From: Brienomyrus brachyistius
Taxonomy: Eukaryota > Chordata > Actinopteri > Osteoglossiformes > Mormyridae
Direction of reading: 5' to 3'
Assembly: GCF_023856365.1 (NCBI RefSeq)
Contig: NW_026042445.1
Coordinates: 124,001 to 188,000 of the forward strand
DNA length: 64,000 nt
The notes beneath the pieces were generated by a model that was given only the letters and a program-made list of their open reading frames with translations, was not told the DNA's origin and did no database searches. The translations under genes were made by a program, and so were the position numbers. This document shows positions 1 through 11,605 of this stretch, piece by piece; the stretch's first letter is position 1, and every line of letters begins with the position of its first letter.

Positions 1-951
1 AACAGAGTTGTTGTATTACATTAACACAGACCAGCAAAAAATATCATAACATTATTCTAACATTAATGTCATGTTGTTCTTAATAGATTTCTGTCTCAGG
101 TCCTGATTTCAGATTGAGCCTTTAATCTAGAATATGGTCAGTTTTAAAAACACTTGACTTTGTTGCAACTCATTTTCATGTTAATGTCATCTTTCCTGTT
201 AATGTGAGTTTGTTCTGTGTGGGTCTCTGTCTCAGGCTGTCATTTTATTCATAGTCTCATTTAAACCACTTAACAATATGCATAGATTGCATAGTTGCTA
301 ATGTAAAAAATAAAAATTAACTTCTATTCTACAACAACATACAGTATTGTGAAGTATTAATAGTACTTATTGCCAATTCCAGCTGAAAAGGTAACTTCTG
401 TAATTTGAGTAAAATGCAAGATAAATTTTTAAACCATATTACAGTTAATTTTTATTTTTCTGTTTAAAAAGATAGTTGCTGTAATTTACATACGACAAAA
501 CCTGTAAAAGACATTTTGTAATTATTTTCTAAATGAAATGAAGATACTTTGTTACTCCCCTTGGGGAAATTCTCTTTTCACCTACCCCATCTTGCTCTAC
601 TTGACACACGGGCACAGACAAAGGTGACAGCAAGCCTGGCAGCAAAGGGCAGCCACCTGTAGGGACACCCATGGAGCTGGGGGTTCTACAGTGATTAACA
701 GCAATTTTGCAATACTTTTCTGGCAGCTTTTTTTTTTGCTAGGAATTTACAGTAAATTCCACAGTCAGTTCTACACTAGAAGAGACATCATTCCTAAGCG
801 CAGCATGGACTGCTTCCAGACACAGTATCATATGCAATTTCCAGAGTCACTTGAGTAAGCTGGAGATGATTCATCCCCGGGTAAGAGAGCCTGCAGTAGG
901 CAGCCTACCAAAAGAGGGCCTTTCCTGTTCCCTTCGTGAATTATAAAACCA
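1..951. other. AT-rich intergenic DNA, no gene seen
   Basis: No ORF with recognisable protein similarity and no clear repeat boundary was seen on either strand. The composition is AT-rich and ordinary for fish intergenic DNA. Confidence 0.5.
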
Positions 952-1245
952 GTGGAGAGAGCTCTCCTGTTGCAGTTTCAAAGAGAAGACCAACATGGAG
1001 AATTTTGGACTGAGGTTTTGCAGTATGAGGGTGCTGAAGGAAAAAGTTTCAAAGACATTGGTCTGCTTGTACTGCCGATTTTGTCTCTGTCAATTTCAGA
1101 TGTTCATGTAGAACGTGAATTTACTAATGTGACATTCCTTAAATCTGACCACCAAAACAGAATGGTTGTAAATTTTCTGTCCAGTTTGGTAGACGTACGA
1201 TTTGGACTGCAAAGAGATGGACTGGTGCAGAGGTGGAGCTATAGA
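952..1245 (+). pseudogene. hAT transposase C-terminal remnant
   Basis: The open stretch reads like the C-terminal dimerisation region of ZBED-type hAT transposases. It has a hydrophobic run (residues about 36-50, DIGLLVLPILSLSISD), then the family-typical V-E-R-x-F (VEREF), then a K-x-D-x-x-N-R-M block (KSDHQNRM). In active relatives this region holds the conserved E-R-x-F-S motif. Here the serine is replaced and there is no upstream BED finger or catalytic core, so I read it as a transposon fossil and not a host gene. The end is an ordinary stop. The family assignment is by motif memory only. Confidence 0.55.
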
Positions 1246-1805
1246 TAGGCCAGGGTGAGCTCTGTTGGGCCCACCCATTCAGATTAATGAAATTACATTT
1301 TTTATATGTATTACCGGCTTCTAACTCTGTTCCTACACATCACTGCTGTTACTGTGGCAAGTACGACAGAATGTGTGAGCTCCCTCTAGTGGTGCTCTTT
1401 AGGTAGAACACCACAGTCATGGTTGTATTATTTAGGGTAATGAGCTTCACTCAGGCCCACCCAAATTTAATACAGGTCCATCCATCAGCCACTTTTCCAT
1501 ATTTAAATGCTGCAGGAGGATGCTCACATGAAAAAAAAGACTAATTCATTTCTTTATCCAAAACTATTTCTTTCCTTATTCATTACAAAGAAAAGAGCTT
1601 TAACTTGTGCGTGCATTGCTTAATTTTAAGCAGCATTATGGAGTATTTTTGGAGATAGAAAAGTTTATGAAGGGTCTGATTTTGGGTATCTTTTACTTGT
1701 GGTTTGGGCTATAAAATTGGAAGGAGTTGCCAACCTTGACTGTGCAGGGTCTGCGCTGTTCTCATCCGTGGACAGTGTGTGGGTTTGTGGGTCAGGCATA
1801 AATTT

Positions 1806-1835
1806 GGGGGGGGGGGGGGGGGGGGGGGGCGGGGG
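1806..1835. repeat. Poly-G tract
   Basis: Twenty-four consecutive G are followed by C and five more G. Such a run can form G-quadruplexes and is prone to sequencing length errors. Confidence 0.95.
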
Positions 1836-3799
1836 CTGTATTTATTCAAAATAATACAGATAAAATTAATATATCTCATCAATTAATTTAAAGTTATTTT
1901 TCACCCCAAGCACACCTACCCTTCCTGAAAATGGTTTAGTCTACAGTCCTGCTCTGGGGTATGTTTCCTGTACTATGATGCATGTTAGCAAAACACAAAA
2001 ATATGCCAGGAAAATAGCAAGAGATCAAAGAAAAAGATACATTCTGTGGGCCATGGCTGCTGCCGCATGGCAGAGCGTGTGAGCGGGAAGTGCAGGGACG
2101 ATGTCAGCATCACCAAAAGGAGGGCTGCAGCTCTCTGGAGGGAGCAGGAGAGGAGGGCTGGGGGAGCACCAGTTTACCTCCTCTCACTCCTGGGGAGGAC
2201 CGAGTATGGGCTATCCTAGATCTGAGAGGCACTTGAGGGAATCCCGGGGTGCATAAATCTCTGTAGTCTACCCATCTCCCAAACACCTGTGCTTTCTACT
2301 CCCCAGCCACTTCCTCTTGGCCCACCAACATTTGGCCCCCTGTAGTGTGATCACCAGGGTTCCTCAATATGTGGCACCTCCACACCTGGCTCTTCTATAC
2401 CAGCCATCCCTTGTCCGGGCCCCTCTACATCAGGCCCCCTCTGACGTGGCCCTCAGTCCCTCAGGGCGACACTGTCCCCTGAGTCCCCAGAATCCCTTTC
2501 AGTCTGGGAGATCATCTAACCCACCCATCCTGCTGCCTAATGCCGGTGTCGTGCTGTAAACTGTCCCCCTGCCATGGAATGTAATCTCTCATTTTAAAGG
2601 CAATGTCGCTTCACTTCTCCTGCGCGGCAGCAGCGTCCGCTCGCTGTAACATCGGTTGTCTTGTTTAAGCAGACTAAAAACTCACATTTCTTGTTTATTA
2701 TGATATTTTACAGTTAAAGTTAAGATAAACATCCTCCTGTAAAATATCACAAATGTGACACTTACTACTATTTCATTTAAACACGACAGTAATGCATTTC
2801 TTTTTGACGAGGCTCGTTTGTGCAAATACAGGTGCCTTCAGTCTCAAGAGGTGATTCATTTTCTTGAATAATATTTTTGATACTTTGTTGAATTAATTCT
2901 GCCTCAATATTTTTGCTATTCTGTCTTCTTTTCATACCTATAATGCGGCGATTAGCTTCATACTGGGCACCGACACACCTAGAAATGACGTAACATCGAA
3001 CCAAATGCCAAAAGTAATCAGAAGTCAGCAGCCTGCCCAGAACGCACAGATAACAAGCTACACTGCAAGTCGTCCAGCCACGACGTCACCCAGCCCATCA
3101 TCTACCATCTAAAATACAGATAAATTACAAATGCTCTGTATTTCTGCAGATGACATTATTTTGAGTTGGGCCATAAAGAAAAAAACATTCTTGGCCTGGA
3201 GGGAGGGGGGCTTGAGCTATTTCATAGCAGGCTATTCTTATTTAATAACCCAATTTTTAATTCAGAATAATAAGATTAATAGGATGTTGGTGGCTGTCAG
3301 TCAATTACAAGTTGTGGTCGAGACTAAGTAAAAGATAAATATTAGTGATAATATAGCAAAGCAGTGGCAATACTACATTGCCAAAGCAGGTTATATGCAC
3401 TATAATACAACTGCAGCTTCACTAAGCACATCACAGTGCAGTCTGACCAGACACACAGTTCTCAGTCAATTATCTTCATTGTGGGAAGATATGAAAGGAT
3501 TTACAAACTACCATTACTAGTTACCACACTGCAAAATGCTGCTTTACGTGGAGTTATATTACGAAAGGCCGTCAAGGCCACGATGTCTTAAACTCTTTGC
3601 TTAGAGGCGGCATTATTTCATGCCTACAGTTATATTTTTACCTCTATAGACAGCCGTGTAACTCCACTTACAGGCAGCATTTTGCAACGTGTCTTGATTT
3701 CAACAAATTATCTTTCAGAATAAAAGCACCATTAATATTGAATCACAAACACCATAACAAAACCAAATTCTGCACAGTTTGCTTATTATTCTGGGTGCG
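1836..3799. other. Intergenic DNA, no gene seen
   Basis: Short open frames occur (for example 2317-2559 + and 2777-3004 -), but none has a recognisable domain, splice context or family motif. No repeat boundary could be fixed. Confidence 0.45.
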
Positions 3800-4068
3800 G
3801 GCTGCGAACATCCTGCCTTACGGTTTGGTTTGCGGGCTGCTGGTGGCCTCCTACTGCTCTGCCATAGAGAGCATCCTAACATACGGCCTTACGGTGTGGT
3901 ATGCGGGCTGCTGGTGGCCTCCTACCGCTCTGCCATGGAGATCATCCTAACATACGGCCTTACGGTGTGGTATGCGGGCTGCTGGTGGCCTCCTACTGCT
4001 CTGCCATAGAGAGCATCCTAACATACGGCCTTACGGTGTGGTATGCGGGCTGCTGGTGGCCTCTATGA
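3800..4068 (+). repeat. 71-bp tandem repeat derived from LINE coding sequence
   Basis: The string TGCGGGCTGC recurs at 3831, 3902, 3973 and 4044, exactly 71 bp apart, and the intervening sequence is near-identical. In one frame each unit encodes ASYRSAIESILTYGLTVWYAG-like residues with small changes, which match the C-terminal region after the reverse transcriptase in many vertebrate LINEs (S-x-I-E-S-x-L-T-x-x-x-x-V-W). Because 71 is not a multiple of 3, successive units fall in different frames, so the array cannot be translated as repeats of one peptide. It is best read as a LINE fragment that was amplified locally as a minisatellite. Confidence 0.8.
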
Positions 4069-4384
4069 CTTTTTTGTAGACAGTCCATCTGTGTGGTGCT
4101 GTTTGCACGAATTGTTTTGGGAAATGCACTTACAGTTTTGCAGATGTTAAGGGTGATTCCAGAAATGCATCAAAGCAACTGAGGAACTGCAATGACGCTG
4201 TACAGTTCCTTATAATGGGCGCCAATGTAATGTGTAGAGTGGCAAATAAACTGATTCACTATTTACTATCATGTACACCACTTAAAATGCTTGTTTTAAA
4301 TGCAAATGTGTGAATGTAAATGTAAGCAGTAAAGCTACAATTTACGTTCGGTTTGCATGGTGGAAAGAACATTTAATCTGCCTT

Positions 4385-4640
4385 TTAAGTGTGATTAGAA
4401 GATATAATGCCTGTGAGCTTGTAATCAGATGGTCGCTGGTTCAAACCCAGCCACAGCACGTCTCTGGGTCCTTGAGCGAGGCCTTTAACCCCCAGCTCAC
4501 TGGGCATCACTACGGGTGGCTGCCCTTCGCAGACAACTTACTCTGTTTACTCTAAAAAAAAGAGAGCAAGTTGAGGGAGAAATTAAGACAATTTCTCCAC
4601 AGGGACCAGTAAAGTATCAATTATTATTACTGTATGAGAG
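4385..4640 (+). mobile_element. tRNA-derived SINE
   Basis: A polymerase III B-box-like motif (GGTTCAAACCC, about 4438-4448) is followed by a central block common in fish SINEs (CCTTGAGCGAGGCCTTTAAC) and an AT-rich tail ending in TATTATTA. The A box upstream is weak. The subfamily was not identified. A short ORF across it is not a gene. Confidence 0.65.
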
Positions 4641-5033
4641 ACTGTCTAATATCAGATTGATAACAGACTCATACTGTGCTGAGCTTGTCTGAGAGAGATG
4701 ATTAGCAAATGCTCTCCCACAGTGTCTCAGCACTCTGTACAAAGAACTTTATATGCTCAGTATCTGCTCCTGTTTATCTTAATTGTTCTCTTAATGTTTA
4801 TCTTAATAATTGTTCTCATTTTAACTGGATGTTAAGGAGTAAATTAATAAACGTCATGTAAGTGCACATTAGGATGCTTTTTCACTGTTACTTAAATTCC
4901 CATGTGAATAGCCAAACAGATCAGCCTGATGTGTGTCTTGTACATCTCTGTTTCCTGCCCTTTCATCCCGATCACGACCATGATCTCTCACTTAGCATCA
5001 GAGCAGTTTATTCTAAACAGTGGAAGCACAAAG

Positions 5034-5588
5034 ATGTTCAGACTCTTTGGTCTTCTCCTTTTCATTAGTAAGGCCCTAAAATATAAATTATAAATTATTT
5101 TTGGATTTTAATATTTTCATTTCTGGTATGATGTGATCAGTGGAATTTGGCCATTTAATCTTCATCATAGTTAATAGTTATTTAGATTACTATTATATGT
5201 CTTATTTGATTATGATTTTTTTGTTTTTTTGTTTTTGCAGACACTGCACTGACTACAGATGTTGTTCAGCCCAGTCACCTGATGAGGGTTCAGCTTGGAG
5301 ACAGTGTGACCCTGACATGCTTCTGTCCAGAAGATGTTTCTTATGTTGCTTGGTTCAAACAAGCTGCTGGTCAGAAGCCCCAGCCCATGGCGAAAGCACT
5401 TCTCTACGTACCTGGTGAATTTTACAAGGAATATAAAAGCATAAAACGTTACTCCTTACTGAATGCAGAGGGGAGTTTTAACCTCACTATTTCTAACGTG
5501 GAGCCATCAGATTCTGCAGTGTATTATTGTGCTGCTGTGTTTCTTCATGAGGTCACTTTTGGGAATGGAACCTTTGTCATAATCACAG
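5034..5588 (+). CDS. NITR-like receptor: signal-peptide exon and V/J exon
   Basis: Two exons can be read. Exon 1 (5034-5067) starts with ATG, encodes the hydrophobic start of a signal peptide (MFRLFGLLLFI) and ends at a GTAAGG donor. Exon 2 (5241-5588) follows a T-rich tract and TTTTTGCAG acceptor and ends at a GTAAAT donor. The phase-1 join keeps the frame. Exon 2 encodes one V-type immunoglobulin domain, with the first cysteine in VTLTC, the tryptophan in VAWFKQ, and DSAVYYC before the second cysteine. A J-like end (FGNGTFVIITG) is encoded in the same exon, with no recombination signal seen. A germline-joined V-J exon is typical of novel immune-type receptors of teleosts; such proteins are cell-surface activating or inhibitory receptors. 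No second Ig domain, membrane segment or ITIM exon was found downstream, so this is an incomplete gene or a lone V exon. A T-cell-receptor-like relative is the main alternative. Confidence 0.7.
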
Positions 5589-6529
5589 GTAAATGAGATT
5601 CCAGCTATTTTCATATTTGATTTATTATAATGTCAGTAAGATTATTCCCTGTAAAATATTTTTGACAGTTGAGTTGTTTCTCAATATAAAATTAGCAAAG
5701 ATACCTTATTGTCTGCTTTGTTCCATAAATGTTTTTCTAAACAACAAACAAAAATAATTTATTATTATTTTTATTATTATTATTATTATACAATTTGTTG
5801 CATTTTGCTTGCTGTCAGTAATCTTCAGCCAAAAGCCTAACCTTCTCTTTATAGAGATGTTAATGTTACACATTGCAGCCTCTTTAAAACAAATAACATA
5901 GAAAAAATGTATAGGACTGTGCAAATATCTTAAGCAACAAAAGAAAATTATTTTTGAAGTTATTTATCTGAGCAGTCAGTGTGTATTCACTCTGAACAAA
6001 AATGCATGATTTAAAATAAATCATTTTATTTTAAAATGAATAAAATGATTTCAGAACTGATTTGAGAATGAAATAGTCAAATATGTATCTTAAAATTCAG
6101 GATTTTGAAATACGCATATGAACTTGAATTTCAGTTCATTTTGTTAATCTGAATTAAATTTGAATTGTGGTTGAAAACAGGTTGTGGCATTGAAATTCAT
6201 ATTTGAATTTAAAGAAGAACGAAAAAGGGTTTGGATTCAAATTCAAGTTCATATACGTACTGTAGGTGTAGCTTTTAACTATACAGTCTATTATTTAAAT
6301 ATGAATTATACATAAACACATTAACATTGTTGTCATTTTGTGCACCATGGTGGATCTGCTCATAGGAAGAACTGAGTGTCTCTCCTTAAACGTCAGTGTT
6401 GGCTGCAGTGACTGCAGTTTCTAACCTAAGAAACGTCCCAAACACTTTTCCTGCATCAAAAGTCAAACTAGTGCCTATTCCTGCCATGAAAGCTTCACAT
6501 AATGTCACTGATACCTGAGCCAATGTTTA
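5589..6529. other. Downstream of V exon, no further exon found
   Basis: The sequence is AT-rich and includes a TTA/ATT microsatellite near 5760-5790. A small inverted repeat sits at about 6115-6252: ATATGAACTTGAATTT and its complement, about 120 bp apart. I looked for a receptor stalk, membrane or cytoplasmic exon and saw none. Confidence 0.45.
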
Positions 6530-6645
6530 TAAAAGGATGCCAACCCTTTGGCTGCAGCTTTCTCTGCACAGGCTGAGAGAGTCTTCAGTGTAGTAGGAAA
6601 ATATTTCAGGCCAGAAGATTGCAAATTAAATCCTAAATAAGATAT
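6530..6645 (+). pseudogene. hAT transposase C-terminal fragment
   Basis: The plus strand encodes AAAFSAQAERVFSVVGKYF followed by RPEDCKLN. This matches the hAT dimerisation motif A-E-R-x-F-S-x-x-G. It is only about 35 codons long with no flanking transposase, so it is a relic. It is of a different hAT lineage from the one at 952-1245. Confidence 0.6.
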
Positions 6646-7769
6646 TATTCTGACTAAATGTAATAATAATGAAAAATTGGACGACACACAATGTCGACAC
6701 AATGAGATTTCATTCCCATTACTGCAACGTATGAAGAGGATTATGACTTATTACTTTAGGTTATCGGACTGAGTGATCGGTCTACTAGCAGCTTTGTGTG
6801 GTAATTGTTTGTATTAAAAATACATTGGACCAAGTCAAATTATTAGAATGAAGAATTAACATTTAAAAGCTGCTAGTAAACCATGGGAAAATAATTTTTC
6901 TATTTTCTTGCTCCCATCTCGTGGCCAAAAATAGGTATTGCAATTTCCATCATGTGTAAGAGGGCCTGCCCATCAGAGTAATGTACATCCTGTGACATGT
7001 ATTGACTATCAAGACAAATTGAAACACGGTGTATTAGGCTGTCAATGAGTACTGGACTAGGGCGAAAATCTGTCTGATAATCTACCTATTAACTAGAAGA
7101 GTACAAACTGGAGACGGATCCCCTAATACAGAGGGATTAACGTCTGTGCCACATCCAGAACCATTCAGTGTAGGAGTCTGGTGGTTCTACTGGATACTGA
7201 CAAGTACCCAGCCCCTTTGTTCCCTCTGATAATCATCAGTCCTCCTCTGAATGCCTTCACCACTCTATTCCTGAATAGGTACACATTTAAATATGTTAGC
7301 AAGATCAAGGTATTGGGATAACCGTTAGGCTCGCTGTTCAGAGAGTTGCAGTGAAAACCATCATACACAGTGGCCCTTTCTGGATAAGATTACCTCCCTC
7401 TGATCTAACGGGTCAAGATCAAAGCAAGGTGCATTGCAATGTCTGACACCCAGCACACTACAGCATATAAAATACAGGTATCCATCGCATTTGGAACCAG
7501 GACCACTTGTTGCAAGTCAATTTGGGCGTATCTCAAGTTATACGAGAGAGGCAAGACATTAAGGACAGTATACACAGTACTAAAATAATAATGCACATAT
7601 TAAACCACAGCACTTAGATACTGCAGTTACATTTCACGAAAAAAATAAAGCACAAATTGCACTGTGAAGAAATCAAAAGAGGCATGTGCTAGCAAACAGT
7701 GGGAGCTGAGGAAGAAGCAGTGGTGAAATACTTTATTGTACAGTACAGTAAGTTTCTTTTTATAGAATA
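6646..7769. other. Intergenic DNA, no gene seen
   Basis: Only short spurious ORFs occur, with no motif, splice context or clear repeat. Confidence 0.4.
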
Positions 7770-7782
7770 AAATAGCATACAG

Positions 7783-8344
7783 GGGGCGGCATGGTGGTGC
7801 AGTGGTTAGCACTGTTGCCTCACACGTCTGGGACCCGGGTTCGAGTCTCCGCCTGGGTCACATGGGTGTGGAGTTTGCATGTTCTCCCCATGTCGTCGTG
7901 GGGTTTCCTCCCGCAGTCCAAGAATATGCTGAGAATATGCTGAGGCTAACTGGAGTTACTAAATTGCCCGTAGGTATGCATGTGTGAGTTTACATTTACA
8001 GCATTTGGCAGATGCCCTTAGCCAGAGCAACTTACATAAGTGCTTTGAGACTCTGCGATGAATTTCCGATGCTAGCTCAATAAGGACCCAGGCTATGAAT
8101 ACCATCTGTCTGAAAACTCCGTTAAGAAAGTGCAGAATTTTTTATTTTTTTTTTAATTTAAACACACACACCAGAAAAAGAGCCGAGTGTGAATGGTGAA
8201 TGGTGTGTGAGTGTGCCCTGTGATGGGCTGGCTCCCCATCCTGGGTTGTTCCCTGCCTCGTGCCCATTGCTTCCGGGATAGGCTCCAGACCCCCCGCGAC
8301 CCAGTAGGATAAGCGGTTAGGACAATGGATGGATGGATGGATGG
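7783..8344 (+). mobile_element. Full-length SINE copy with 13-bp target duplication
   Basis: This copy of the window's dominant SINE starts GGGCGGCATGGTGGTGCAG, has a B-box-like GGGTTCGAGTC, and ends in an ATGG repeat. The 13-bp direct repeat AAATAGCATACAG lies directly outside both ends (7770-7782 and 8345-8357), which shows target-primed insertion. It is split internally by another element (about 7989-8183). The ATGG tail and tRNA-like head indicate a tRNA-derived SINE mobilised by a LINE partner that was not identified. Confidence 0.85.
7989..8183 (+). mobile_element. Short element nested in SINE
   Basis: Sequence starting TTTACATTTACAGCATTTGG interrupts the otherwise collinear SINE and ends in an A/T-rich stretch near 8183. 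The opening matches a very common dispersed repeat of fish genomes whose class I cannot assign from memory. A GTGTGA string on each side may be its target duplication. The boundaries are approximate. Confidence 0.5.
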
Positions 8345-8357
8345 AAATAGCATACAG

Positions 8358-8593
8358 ATTAAGCACCTGTACTGTGCTATCTGCTCATAGTAGCTGTCCA
8401 TTGTATATACATCACTGTATGCATACTGTATTAGGAGCTAGACAAGGGTCATTATATGGCTTGCAGTTCTGCTCATTTTCCTGCACGCGTTACACTAAGT
8501 GATACACCCACTAATGTCCTCTTTTATCCACTTTCGGGCATCTCTTGATCAGTGTATATTATTTACTATGGACCTTGGACATACATGTGATTG

Positions 8594-8645
<52 letters not shown>

Positions 8646-9061
8646 TTACCTAATCATCCATCTGTGCAAGCAGGTAAACATTTACCATCTATGTAAGTAT
8701 TGCACATTGCATAGAGAGTGTCCAATCTATATTAAAGGTGACTCGAAAGAAGTCAGACTTCAGTAAAGACTGTAAATTGGCAGCCATAACATAAGCCGTA
8801 AATAATTACCAAATGAGTCAGCCCCTTTCGGAAACATTTATTGATATTCTTTCATAACACACAGACATGAGTTTTTTTTCAACTGTCAGCATCCGATCCA
8901 AATGGGATTCCCATTTCCTTTCTGTGGGATCCAACAGAACACGGACTGACCATCAGTCAACATGCCTTCAACCGTGCAGGACAGGATCCAGTCCAGGCCA
9001 AACCTCACGGTGCTGGTGCTGATAAAAAAATGTAAGGAACATGCAGCTTGCAGCTTGAACA
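8358..9061. other. Intergenic DNA with CA microsatellite
   Basis: No gene was seen. The region contains the (AC)n tract listed separately. Confidence 0.45.
8595..8642. repeat. (AC)24 microsatellite
   Basis: Uninterrupted AC dinucleotide run of 48 bp, likely polymorphic. Confidence 0.98.
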
Positions 9062-10069
9062 TGCATGTAACGATGAATCACAAATCAGTTAAAAATCGGT
9101 GCAAATGTATGACGATTTAAACCGGCTGATGTGGAAAATGAATCACTATTGTAGGAGTACTTCACAGTACTTTAACAGAAAAACTGGTGTAATATTACAT
9201 TTGATTTCACAACGTGAGTTTGACGTCAGATGTCACTGCGTATCACGTCGACATCGTACGTCAGTTTTTGGTTTTGGCGAGATGGCGAATGAATTTGAAA
9301 CTGAGGACGGCACAGTGGTTAGTGCTGGCTTCGGTCCTGGCTTCGGTCCAGGGCCCTTTCTGTGTGGAGTTTGCATGCTCTCCCCATTTTCGCCGGGGGC
9401 TCCAGGTTCCTCCCACGGTCCAAAAGCATGCAGGATAGGTTGACTGGTGAGTCTAAATTGGCCCTGTAGTTGTGTGAGTGTGTGCGCCCTGTGCTGTGTA
9501 GGTGACCGCCTAGTTCCTGTCTGCACCCCTTGTTCCCGGGATAGGCTCCGGTCTCCCCCGCAACCCCAGTTGGGATTAAGTGGTTTCAGAAAATGGATGG
9601 ATGGACGCACCGCCCGAGCTTCAATTGGCGGTGTGGCAGCATATTAGCTTTGCGGTGATCACAAACAATGAGGAAACGGCGAGAAAAGCACAGACAAGAC
9701 ATAAACTGCATGCAAACATTGTAAAAGACTGATAACATACACAAACAGGTCCACTGGCACCACCGTGAGCCGAGCGAAGATTATTAAAAGGGCAAAGCAC
9801 GCTAAAAAGCTGCCTTAGCTTATTTATTTTATTTATTTATTTATTTTTTTATTATTTACTTATTTTGATTTGGGATTTTTTAACAGTATTTTAATCAAAT
9901 TCAGTTGCACTGTTCACAACAGTGTCAACAGTTCAGAAAGATAAATATAAGAATATTTTTGAATATATTTGTCTGCAGCTCATTCTGCAAAAAATGAGAA
10001 AATCGTATCGTGAACTCAGAATCGTGAATCGTATCAAATGGTGAGTTGAATGTATCGTTACATCCATAG
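9062..10069 (+). mobile_element. Non-autonomous hAT relic with BED-finger remnant
   Basis: The left end (TGCATGTAACGATG) and right end (GTATCGTTACATCCA) form imperfect inverted termini of the GGNTGTAACGATA type. The interior at about 9660-9790 resembles the BED zinc-finger coding segment of the element at 14811-15517: similar runs such as AAACGGCGAGAAAAGCACAG and a trailing W-H-H context are recognisable, but stops break it. A diverged SINE (9305-9607) lies inside. It appears to be the same family as the 14.8-kb copy, older and more decayed. Confidence 0.5.
9305..9607 (+). mobile_element. Diverged SINE of the ATGG-tailed family
   Basis: The order of blocks is that of the family: GTGGAGTTTGCATGCTCTCC, then a AAATTGGCCC block, then GGGATAGGCTCCGG, then the ATGGATGG tail. 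Many differences from the copies at 7783, 10405 and 16563 mark an older subfamily. The left boundary is approximate. Confidence 0.7.
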
Positions 10070-10074
10070 TTCTT

Positions 10075-10300
10075 ACAGTAGTACTATGGTATGGTGGAGC
10101 CACATGACAGGAAGGCAGTACATTGTGAAGTCTGTTAAGAACATCATTCGCACTGAACTGCCCTCCATTGACCAGCTGTACTTTAACTGCCACAGTAACA
10201 AGGTTCAGTCTATAATCCAGGACTCTGACCACCATCCACAAACACTGACTAGCAGATTCATGAACAGCTTCATTCCCCAAACAATTCAAACCTGCAGCTT
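10075..10300 (+). pseudogene. LINE ORF2 C-terminal fragment
   Basis: The plus strand (frame starting near 10075) encodes IIRTELPSIDQLYFNCHSNK, then VQSIIQDSDHH, then HPQTLTSRFMNSF. This resembles the region after the reverse transcriptase of vertebrate LINEs, where a K-x-x-x-I-x-x-D-x-x-H-P motif is usual. No RT or endonuclease is attached. Confidence 0.5.
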
Positions 10301-10404
10301 TTGCATCCCCTGTAACAGTCATTTCCACGGCAGCTGCACTGTACAGCTGTTACTGCACTTTATCCACCACTGACCACATATTATCCAGTTTTGTCCTGCT
10401 TTGT

Positions 10405-10663
10405 ATCGTTCTCCCCATGTCTTCATGGGGTTTTTTCCGGGTACTCCTTTTTCCCCCCACAGTCCAAAAACATGCTGAGGCTAATTGGAGTTGCTAAATT
10501 GCCCGTAGGTGTGAATGTGTGCATGAATGGTGTGGGAGTGTGCCCTGCGATGGGCTGGCCCCCCATCCTGGGTTGTTCCCTGCCTCGTGCCCATTGCTAC
10601 CGGGATAGGCTCCGGACCCCCCGCGACCCAGTAGGATAAGCGGATTGGAAAATGGATGGATAT
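10405..10663 (+). mobile_element. 5'-truncated SINE
   Basis: The copy begins inside the family consensus (TCTCCCCATGTCTTCATGGG) and runs to the ATGGATGG tail. The tRNA-like head is missing, as expected for incomplete reverse transcription. Confidence 0.8.
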
Positions 10664-10708
10664 GGCCAATAAAGTTAAGTGGCAAGCAGAATACAGGCTC
10701 GGTATACA

Positions 10709-11592
10709 ATAGGGATGTGCACGAGTACTCGATTAATCGATTACTCGAACCCATCAGCGACGATAGAGCATGAAAATGACGATCGATTGGCTCTAAAAAT
10801 GCATTTTTTAAAATTAAACTACTTTCATTCTTTCTGATTGGTTATGCTGGTATTTGGGCGGTAGTCTGATATTTGATTGGTTACGGCTGTGAGAAATTGC
10901 GGTCTAGAGACAAGACCGGAGAACAGAGCAAAAATGGCTTCTAAAGTGCGCAGCGATGTCTGGCAACACTTTGAAAAACTTGCCGAAAAAACAGTCAAGT
11001 GCAAGATGTGCAGCGCCACACTCGTCTACAACGATGCGTTATCATCTTGCACATAAACACAAAAAGGCAGATGATACCGATGCCACTAGCAGCAGTCAGA
11101 CGAGCATAAGAGATTTCACCATCAGACAGAAATGCGACAAAGGCAGGGCAGAGAAGATGACGCAGTTAATAGCAGAAATGACAGCAGAAGACTTGCTGCC
11201 TATTACTTTTGTTGAAGGTTTTAAACGTTTAATGAATTACGTTGAGCCCCACTATACTGTCCCATCGCGCAAAACGGTCACTGCAAGGATTAACGCTCTA
11301 TACGAAAAATGCGCTTGTTCACTAAAAGACAGTCTGTCGAAGCCAGCGCGGTTGGCAATAACTACGGACTCGTGGACTTCGCTAACCACCGAATCGTATA
11401 TGACGCTAACCTGTCATTACATAAATGAATGGAAAATTCACAGCACAGTATTAGAGACGCGAGGTTTCGAGGAAAGACACACAGCTGTGAACATTGGCAA
11501 CTACCTGAAATATGTAACAGAAAAGTGGCTGTTAAGCTCTGAAAAAGTAATGGCATGTGTGCACGACAACGCTGCTAACATGGTTCTGGCAA
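10709..11592 (+). pseudogene. hAT transposase pseudogene 1 (BED finger and N-terminal half)
   Basis: A hAT-like terminus (ATAGGGATGTGCACGAGTAC) lies at about 10709. An ATG at 10934 opens a BED zinc finger, with VWQHFEKL, then CKMC as the first cysteine pair, and HLAHKH as the histidine pair. A frameshift near 11025-11035 separates the two halves of the finger. The second frame (to 11592) continues into the transposase: FVEGFKRLMNYVEP, LAITTDSWTSLTTESY with the first catalytic-type D, and CVHDNAANMVLAN with the second D context. The frame is cut at 11592, where Gypsy sequence begins. The remaining half of this transposase is not found further right. The hAT at 14361 covers the same protein region and so is a different element. 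Confidence 0.75.
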
Positions 11593-11605
11593 ATCAAAAG
11601 ACCGC

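Noticed and set aside
3597..4009. Overlapping repeat-protein ORFs of 117 and 76 codons
   Set aside because: The two frames are one 71-bp tandem repeat read out of phase, derived from LINE sequence.
8545..8766. ORF with a His-Thr repeat
   Set aside because: It is the translation of the (AC)n microsatellite.
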